Assembly (NCBI GenBank): GCA_937925595.1
Contig: CALALQ010000481.1
Location: 1 to 30,307, forward strand
Reading direction: 5' to 3'
DNA from: an uncultured Demequina sp.
Lineage (GTDB): Bacteria > Actinomycetota > Actinomycetes > Actinomycetales > Demequinaceae
Length of the DNA stretch: 30,307 bases
Shown here piece by piece: positions 24,927 through 30,307 of the stretch; position 1 is the stretch's first letter; every line of letters starts with the position of its first letter. A program made the position numbers and the translations under genes. The notes beneath the pieces are model-generated. The model had not been told where the DNA came from. It saw nothing but the letters and a program-made list of their open reading frames with translations, and ran no database searches.

Positions 24927-26050
24927 GCGGAGACCTCCTGCTTAGGGGCGTCGCTCGCCTCTTCTGGCGCTCCAATGAGCATCGCGCCGATCACCTCGTC
25001 TGCAGTGCTCACGAGCAGCTCGCCTTCCGTGATGATCGCGTCGACCACCGCGGAGATGTTGCGCGCATAGGCATCCGATGCCGCGGGAGCCATCTCGCGA
25101 GCGATGTCGCCGGCGCCGATGAGTGTCACGCCGTTCTTGGTCTCGACGCGAGCGTCCGGCTTGGTGCCCGCAACGTTGCCGCCCAACGGTCCAGCGGCGA
25201 GATCCACGACCACGCTGCCGCGACGCATGGCCGCGACGGTCGCCTTGTCGACGAGCTCCGGCGGCTTGCGCCCCGGCACCTTCGCGGTGGTGATGACGAT
25301 GTCGAATGCCGCGATCGCCTCGGCGAGTTCAGCCTTCTGCGTCGCCGCCTCTTCCTTGGTGAGCTCTCGCGCGTAGCCGCCTTCGCCCACCGCGTCCACG
25401 CTGGTGCTGAGGAACGCCGCACCAAGGCTCGTGACCTCGTCCCGAGCGGCGGGGCGGACGTCGTAGCCGGTCACGCGAGCACCCAGGCGGCGAGCGGTCG
25501 CGATCGCCTGCAGGCCAGCCACGCCCGCGCCAAGCACCAGGACCGATGCTGGCTTGGCGGTGCCCGCTGCCGTGACCATCATGGGGAAGTAGCGGCCGTA
25601 CGCCTCCGCGGCAACGATCGCCGCGCGGTAGCCCGCGATCGACGCCTGTGAGCTGAGCGCGTCCATAGTCTGCGCGCGGCTGATCTGGCGGGGCAGTCGG
25701 TCAAGCGAGATCACGTGTACGCCTCGAGCCCCCAGTGCCTCGAGCGCCTTAGTGTCGTTCCACGCGTCAAGCAAGCCGACCAGCACCTGACCGGACTTGA
25801 GTGACTTGGTGAGGGCAGCGTCGGGCCGGGAAACGCAAGCGACGATGCTTGCCTTCGCGACGTCCTTGCGGGTCCCGACGCTGGCGCCAGCCTGGGTGTA
25901 GTCGGCGTCCGTGAAGCCAGCGGTCACGCCCGCGCCCTTCTCGATGATCACATCGAGGCCGTCGCGCACGAGCGTGGCAACCACGGCGGGCGTGAGGGCG
26001 ACGCGGGATTCGGACGCCGCCTCCTTGAGTGCGCCGATGGTCACAGTCAT
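24923..26050 (-). CDS. pntAA: NAD(P) transhydrogenase alpha subunit, NAD(H)-binding part
   Basis: A 375-residue soluble domain I. It opens with the alanine-dehydrogenase/PNT fold (MTVTIGALKEAASESRVALTPAVVATL), contains the conserved loop RLPRQISRAQTMDALSSQASIAGYRAA, and a Rossmann motif VLVLGAGVAGLQAIATARRLGARVTGYDVRP for NAD(H). The start is ATG 26050 with AGGAGG as Shine-Dalgarno sequence. First gene of the pntAA-AB-B operon. The upstream gap has a TTGACC -35-like element with a weak TAGGCA -10. Confidence 0.95.
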
Positions 26051-26090
26051 CCGTGCCTCCTAGTCGTCTTGCCTATCGTGGCCGACGCTG

Positions 26091-26117
26091 GGGTCAAGGC
26101 CGTGTGACCTTGGACCC
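26091..26117. promoter_or_regulatory. Inverted repeat upstream of pntAA
   Basis: GGGTCAAGG and CCTTGGACCC pair apart from a one-base bulge, separated by eight bases, about 41 bases upstream of the pntAA start. It may be an operator or the base of a leader hairpin. Confidence 0.3.
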
Positions 26118-26152
26118 GTGTCGCCGCGGGTTGGGCACCCAAGAACCACCTG

Positions 26153-26204
26153 TGCGGTATCTGAGTGTCGCGAAAACGCAGTTTGGCGACACTCAGATAC
26201 CGCA
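26153..26204. repeat. REP-like palindrome, copy B
   Basis: Two 23-base arms (from TGCGGTATCTGAGTGTCGCG, ending CACTCAGATACCGCA) pair with one mismatch around a six-base loop. The right arm is nearly the same as that of copy A at 18580-18637. It lies 20 bases after the stop of the aldehyde dehydrogenase gene at 26224, so it may also act as its terminator. Confidence 0.85.
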
Positions 26205-26223
26205 ACCGGGGGTGCAACCCGCG

Positions 26224-27591
26224 TTAGGGGGCTACACGCACCAGCTTCTTGTTGACGAACTCGTCAGCGGCGAGCAGGCCCATCTCTCGAGAGGTGCCGG
26301 AGCGCTTCACTCCACCGAAGGGCAACTCGGGGCTGTCGGCGAGCACGCAGTTGATGTAGACCATGCCGGCGTCGATCCCGTTGGCGACACGGTCCGCCTG
26401 CTCGGCGTCGGTCGTGTACACGTAGGAGCCGAGTCCATAACCCGTGTCATTCGCGAGCGCCACGGCCTCCTCCTCGGAAGACACCTTGTAGATCGCGGAC
26501 GCGGGGCCGAACAGCTCCTCCCGGTAGATGTCGTTGTCCTTGGTCACGCCGGTGAGCACCGTGGGCTGGAAGAACGCCCCCTCGCGGGTGCCGCCCGTGA
26601 CCAGGGTTGCGCCCTGCGCCACCGCACGGTTGATCTGGTCCTCAAGGCGCTCGGCAGCGGCAAGAGACGACAGCGGGCCAACCGTGGTGTCCTCGGCGAA
26701 GCCGTCGCCAACGACCTGCTCCTTCATTGCGGCCGTGAACTTCTCGACGAACTCGTCGTAGAGCGAGTCGATGATGATGAAGCGCTTGGGCGCATTGCAG
26801 CTCTGGCCCGAGTTGTCCAGGCGCGCCTCAGTGGCGGCCTCAACCACCGCGTCGAGGTTGTCCGTGGACAGCAGGATGAAGGGGTCGGAGCCGCCCATCT
26901 CGAGAGCGACCTTCTTGAGGTGGCGGCCGGCGATCTCCGCAACGGCGGCACCGGCACGCTCCGATCCCGTCACGGACACACCAGCCACGCGGGGGTCGGC
27001 GATGATGTCCGCGGCCTGCTCATTGCTCGCGTACACGTTGACGTACGCGCCCTCCGGGAAGCCAGCGTCGCGGTACATGTCAGCGATCGCGGCGGCGGAC
27101 TCCGGGCACTGCGGCGCGTGCTTGAGGATGATCGTGTTGCCCAGCACCAGGTTGGGGGCCGCAAAGCGTGCCACCTGGTAGTAGGGGAAGTTCCACGGCA
27201 TGATGCCGAGCAGCGGCCCCAGCGGCGCGCGACGGATCAGCGCAGTTCCCTCGCCAAGGATCTCGAACGGCTGGTCCTTCGTGATGATCTCGTAGTTGTC
27301 CGCGTAGTACTCGGTGATGTCCGCGGCGAAGTCCACTTCGCCCTCCGCGTGCGACAGCGGCTTGCCCATCTCGCGGACGATGATCGCGGCGAGCTCGTCC
27401 TTGCGCTCGCGGTGCAGCTGGGCAACCCGCCGCACCAGGGCGGCCCTTTCGGCGGCCGACGTTGTGCGGCCCCAGTTCCTGTACGCGGACTCGGCAGCGT
27501 CAACAGCCTGGGCGATCTCAGCGTCAGTGGCGGTCGGGTAGGTCTTGAGGGTCTCCCCGGTGGAGGGGTTGACGACGGCGTAGTCGGTCAT
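26224..27591 (-). CDS. NAD(P)-dependent succinate-semialdehyde dehydrogenase, Sad/YneI-like
   Basis: 455 residues. It oxidises succinate semialdehyde (or a related aldehyde) to the acid. Catalytic residues are Asn134 (MPWNFPYYQ), Glu231 (LEMGGSDPF) and Cys265 (NSGQSCNAPKR). The segment PNLVLGNTIILKHAPQCPES and the length, shorter than GabD, match the Sad/YneI branch. The start is ATG 27591 with GAGGAGC as Shine-Dalgarno sequence. It follows the second dehydrogenase gene by 17 bases in the same direction, so it is probably part of the gabT operon. The precise aldehyde is inferred from context. Confidence 0.9.
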   Translation of the reverse strand: MTDYAVVNPSTGETLKTYPTATDAEIAQAVDAAESAYRNWGRTTSAAERAALVRRVAQLHRERKDELAAIIVREMGKPLSHAEGEVDFAADITEYYADNYEIITKDQPFEILGEGTALIRRAPLGPLLGIMPWNFPYYQVARFAAPNLVLGNTIILKHAPQCPESAAAIADMYRDAGFPEGAYVNVYASNEQAADIIADPRVAGVSVTGSERAGAAVAEIAGRHLKKVALEMGGSDPFILLSTDNLDAVVEAATEARLDNSGQSCNAPKRFIIIDSLYDEFVEKFTAAMKEQVVGDGFAEDTTVGPLSSLAAAERLEDQINRAVAQGATLVTGGTREGAFFQPTVLTGVTKDNDIYREELFGPASAIYKVSSEEEAVALANDTGYGLGSYVYTTDAEQADRVANGIDAGMVYINCVLADSPELPFGGVKRSGTSREMGLLAADEFVNKKLVRVAP

Positions 27592-27608
27592 TGGATGCTC
27601 CTCAGGTT

Positions 27609-29069
27609 TCAGGTCGTGGGGATGAGCGTGTACTTGGTTGACAGGTATTCGTGGATGCCTTCAAGGCCGCCTTCGCGGCCAAGGCCAGAGAGCTTCACAC
27701 CGCCAAAGGGCGCGGCTGCGTTCGACACGACGCCCACATTGAGGCCCATCATGCCGGTCTCGAGGCGGTCGATCATGCGGTGCCCGCGGGCCAGGTCCTT
27801 GGTGAAGACGTACGACACCAGGCCGTAGTCGGTGTCGTTGGCGAGGCGCACCGCCTCGTCCTCGTCCTTGAACGTCGCGATCGCGAGCACGGGGCCAAAG
27901 ATCTCCTCAACGAGGATGTCGCTGCCCGGCTTCACATCCGCGACCACGGTGGGCTCGAAGAAGGAGCCGGGCCCATCGACAGCGGAACCGCCGGTGAGCA
28001 CCGTGGCGCCCTTTGCCACAGCGTCGGCCACAAGGGAGGCGCTGGACTCGACCGCCGCATCGTTGATGAGCGGGCCGATCGTCACGCCATCTTCCGTGCC
28101 GCGGCCCACCTTCATGGCGGAGACGCGCTCGGTGACGCGGCGAGCGAACTCGTCGGCGATGGACTCGTGAACGATGAACCGGTTGGCGGCGGTGCATGCC
28201 TGGCCGATGTTGCGGAACTTCGCCATCATCGCGCCCTCAACGGCGGCGTCGAGGTCGGCGTCGTCGAAGACCACGAACGGGGCGTTGCCGCCCAGTTCCA
28301 TCGACACGCGCAGCACGCGGTCCGCCGCCTGCTTGAGGAGCGACTGGCCCACCGGCGTGGAGCCGGTGAAGGACAGCTTGCGCAGGCGGGGGTCGGAGAT
28401 GATCGGCTCAGAGACTTCGCGAGAGTGGTGCGTCGTGATGACGTTGACCACTCCGGCCGGGACGCCCACCTCCTGAAGCACCTTCGCGAAGTACAGGGTG
28501 GTGAGCGGGGTGAGCTCCGCGGGCTTGACCACCACGGTGCAGCCCGCTGCGAGCGCGGGCGCGATCTTTCGCGTCGCCATCGCGAGCGGGAAGTTCCACG
28601 GTGTGATGAGGTAGCACGGCCCCACGGGTCGCTGGGACACGACCATGCGTCCGGTGCCCTCTGGATTCAGCCCGTAGCGGCCGGTGATGCGCACCGCCTC
28701 TTCCGAAAACCAGCGCAGGAACTCGTTGCCGTAGGCGACCTCGCCGCGCGCCTCCGCGAGCGGCTTTCCCATCTCGAGGGTCATGAGCAGCGCGAACTCG
28801 TCGGCGCGCTCACGCACCTTCTCGAACGCGGCGCGCAGCAGCTCCGCGCGCACTCGAGGCGCGGTTGCGGCCCACTCGTCTGCGGCGGCGACGGCCGCGT
28901 CGAGAGCGGCCATGCCGTCAGCGGCGCGACCGGCCGCGATGGTGCGAATGACCTGGCCCGTGGCCGGATCGCGCACATCAAGCGTCTCGTCGGCTGCGGC
29001 ATCGACCCACTCCCCGCCGATGAACAGCTGATTGGGGACGGCCTCCAAGAGCTCGTACTCGGTGATCAT
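27609..29069 (-). CDS. gabD: Succinate-semialdehyde dehydrogenase, GabD-like
   Basis: 486 residues. GabD converts succinate semialdehyde, made from GABA by GabT, to succinate. Catalytic Asn159 ([18 protein letters not shown]), Glu258 ([10 protein letters not shown]) and Cys292 ([12 protein letters not shown]) are present, and Lys182 in [10 protein letters not shown] contacts the cofactor. The open frame extends upstream to 29429, but the extension runs antiparallel in style to gabT coding sequence. ATG 29069 overlaps the gabT stop by four bases (ATGA), which fixes the start. Sequence type fits the NADP-preferring GabD branch; cofactor choice is inference. Confidence 0.92.
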   Translation of the reverse strand: MITEYELLEAVPNQLFIGGEWVDAAADETLDVRDPATGQVIRTIAAGRAADGMAALDAAVAAADEWAATAPRVRAELLRAAFEKVRERADEFALLMTLEMGKPLAEARGEVAYGNEFLRWFSEEAVRITGRYGLNPEGTGRMVVSQRPVGPCYLITPWNFPLAMATRKIAPALAAGCTVVVKPAELTPLTTLYFAKVLQEVGVPAGVVNVITTHHSREVSEPIISDPRLRKLSFTGSTPVGQSLLKQAADRVLRVSMELGGNAPFVVFDDADLDAAVEGAMMAKFRNIGQACTAANRFIVHESIADEFARRVTERVSAMKVGRGTEDGVTIGPLINDAAVESSASLVADAVAKGATVLTGGSAVDGPGSFFEPTVVADVKPGSDILVEEIFGPVLAIATFKDEDEAVRLANDTDYGLVSYVFTKDLARGHRMIDRLETGMMGLNVGVVSNAAAPFGGVKLSGLGREGGLEGIHEYLSTKYTLIPTT

Positions 29070-30307
29070 GCGATCCCCTTCAGCACGTCCGCCACCACGT
29101 CGAGTCCCTCGGCAAGCAGGTCTTCGCCAATCGACAGCGGCGGCAGGAAGCGAATGATGTTGCCGTACGTGCCGCACGTCAGCACCACCACGCCTTGGGC
29201 GATGCAGCCCTTGGCAACGGCCGACGCTAGGGCCGGGTCGGGCTCGGTGGTTCCGGGCTTCACAAACTCGACAGCGACCATGGCACCCCGCCCGCGGACC
29301 TCGCCGATGCGGGGGTCGGCGGCGGCGAGTTCGCCAAGCTTCGCGAAGAGCGTCTCGCCAATCGCCTTGGCATTGTCGATGAAGCCTTCGGTCTCGAAGG
29401 CCTCGATCGACGCGAGTGCTGCGGCGCACGCGATGGGGTTGCCGCCATAGGTGCCGCCCAGGCCGCCTGCGTGGGTCGCGTCCATGATCTCCGCACGACC
29501 GGTCACGGCAGCGAGCGGGAGGCCTCCCGCGATGCCCTTCGCCGTGGTCACGAGGTCAGGGACGATGCCGAACAGCTCGGAGGCGAACATCGCGCCGGTG
29601 CGGGCAAAGCCCGTCTGCACCTCGTCGGCGATGAACACCACGCCGTTCTCGCGGCACCACTCCTGGATCGCATTGAGGAAGCCGTCCGCGGGAACGATGA
29701 AGCCGCCCTCACCCTGAATGGGCTCGATGATCACGGCCGCGAGGTTCGCGGCGCCCACCTGCTTGTCGATGACGGAGATCGCCTTCTTGGCGGCCTCCTC
29801 ACCCGAGAGCCCGTCGCGGAACGGATACGACATGGGCGCGCGGTAGATCTCTGAAGCGAACGGGCCAAAGCCGCTCTTGTACGGCATGGACTTCGCGGTG
29901 AGTGCCATCGTGAGGTTGGTGCGCCCGTGGTACGCGTGATCGAACGCGACAACGGCCTGGCGGCCCGTGAACTTGCGGGCGATCTTGATCGCGTTCTCTA
30001 CGGCCTCCGCGCCGGAGTTGAACAGCGCGGACTTCTTGGCGTGGTCGCCGGGGGTCAACCGGTTGAGCGCCTCCGCGACGGCCACGTAGCCCTCGTACGG
30101 CGAGATCATGAAGCACGTGTGCGTGAAGGCAGCCGCCTGCCGCTGCACCGCCTCGACCACCTTGGGGTGTGAGTTGCCAACGGACGTCACGGCGATTCCC
30201 GCGCCAAGGTCGATGAGCGAGTTGCCATCCGCGTCGAGGATCACTCCACCGCCAGCGGCAACAGCGGCAATCGGCACGGTGTGCGCGACGCCAGCCGCAA
30301 CCGCGGC
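29066..30307 (-). CDS. gabT: 4-aminobutyrate--2-oxoglutarate transaminase (5' end outside window)
   Basis: 413 C-terminal residues are visible; the frame stays open past 30307 (AAVAAGVAHTVPIAAVAAGG), so the N-terminus is missing. Class III PLP aminotransferase that moves the amino group of GABA to 2-oxoglutarate, giving succinate semialdehyde and glutamate. Motifs: SGAEAVENAIKIARKFTGR, FDHAYHGRTNLTMALT, EPIQGEGGFIVP, FIADEVQTGFARTG (PLP-contacting Asp) and TTAKGIAGGLPLAAV with the PLP lysine. It is translationally coupled to gabD and followed by a second dehydrogenase, a complete GABA-shunt exit. Confidence 0.94.
   Translation of the reverse strand, partial: AAVAAGVAHTVPIAAVAAGGGVILDADGNSLIDLGAGIAVTSVGNSHPKVVEAVQRQAAAFTHTCFMISPYEGYVAVAEALNRLTPGDHAKKSALFNSGAEAVENAIKIARKFTGRQAVVAFDHAYHGRTNLTMALTAKSMPYKSGFGPFASEIYRAPMSYPFRDGLSGEEAAKKAISVIDKQVGAANLAAVIIEPIQGEGGFIVPADGFLNAIQEWCRENGVVFIADEVQTGFARTGAMFASELFGIVPDLVTTAKGIAGGLPLAAVTGRAEIMDATHAGGLGGTYGGNPIACAAALASIEAFETEGFIDNAKAIGETLFAKLGELAAADPRIGEVRGRGAMVAVEFVKPGTTEPDPALASAVAKGCIAQGVVVLTCGTYGNIIRFLPPLSIGEDLLAEGLDVVADVLKGIA

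Noticed and set aside
26029..27828. Plus-strand open frame of 599 codons opposite the Sad-like dehydrogenase
   Set aside because: Antisense shadow; it also runs through the REP-like repeat, so it is not a real protein.
27651..29450. Plus-strand open frame of 599 codons opposite gabD and gabT
   Set aside because: Antisense shadow of conserved enzymes; no recognisable motif.

Overview
The window looks like a chromosomal segment of a high-GC Actinomycetota, most plausibly a Micrococcales-type facultative anaerobe. The evidence is GC-rich codon use, the clpS-DUF2017 and DUF3039 genes, the ftsE-ftsX-M23 peptidase-smpB-ssrA block, many starts that look leaderless, and a tmRNA tag ending in DFALAA. 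The genus is inference. There is no phage, integrase, transposase or CRISPR array.

Layout. (1) 1-4524, minus strand: DUF2017 (cut by the window edge), clpS, a DUF3039 protein, an ABC exporter pair and an aldo/keto reductase. (2) 4643-6891, plus strand: a membrane fatty-acid desaturase, a two-domain VOC protein and a 68-residue HTH protein. (3) 7192-10519, plus strand: a translationally coupled metal-efflux module (CmtR-like ArsR repressor, P1B-type ATPase, CDF transporter). It lies directly against the 3' end of ssrA and may be acquired. (4) 10664-16419, minus strand: ssrA (tmRNA), a DUF2207 membrane protein, smpB, a LytM/M23 peptidase, ftsX and ftsE. This combines ribosome rescue with control of septal peptidoglycan hydrolysis. 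(5) 16690-18500: an unrecognised secreted protein of lower GC sits between ftsE and prfB (RF2). (6) 18711-26050, minus strand: a redox and fermentation block with adhE, an OFA-family MFS transporter plus a 36-residue partner, and the three-subunit proton-translocating transhydrogenase pntAA-AB-B. (7) 26224-30307: GABA catabolism, with two succinate-semialdehyde dehydrogenases and gabT (cut by the window edge).

Regions 6 and 7 together convert carbon and amine substrates while balancing NADH and NADPH. A DosR/DevR-like palindrome upstream of adhE suggests hypoxic control.

Non-coding signals found by eye: (a) the 9-mer CCGACGCTG or its complement occurs 15 times, and the CCGACGCTA variant 5 more, against roughly one expected, on both strands and in both genes and intergenic DNA, resembling an uptake-sequence or HIP1-type motif; (b) two copies of a REP-like palindrome of about 55 bp, in the adhE-prfB and aldehyde dehydrogenase-pntAA gaps; (c) seven start codons preceded at exactly six bases by a -10 hexamer; (d) operator-like dyads at the cmtR-like gene and the small HTH gene, each overlapping its -10 element. 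No obviously new multi-gene system is present; the repeat and motif observations are the most novel content.
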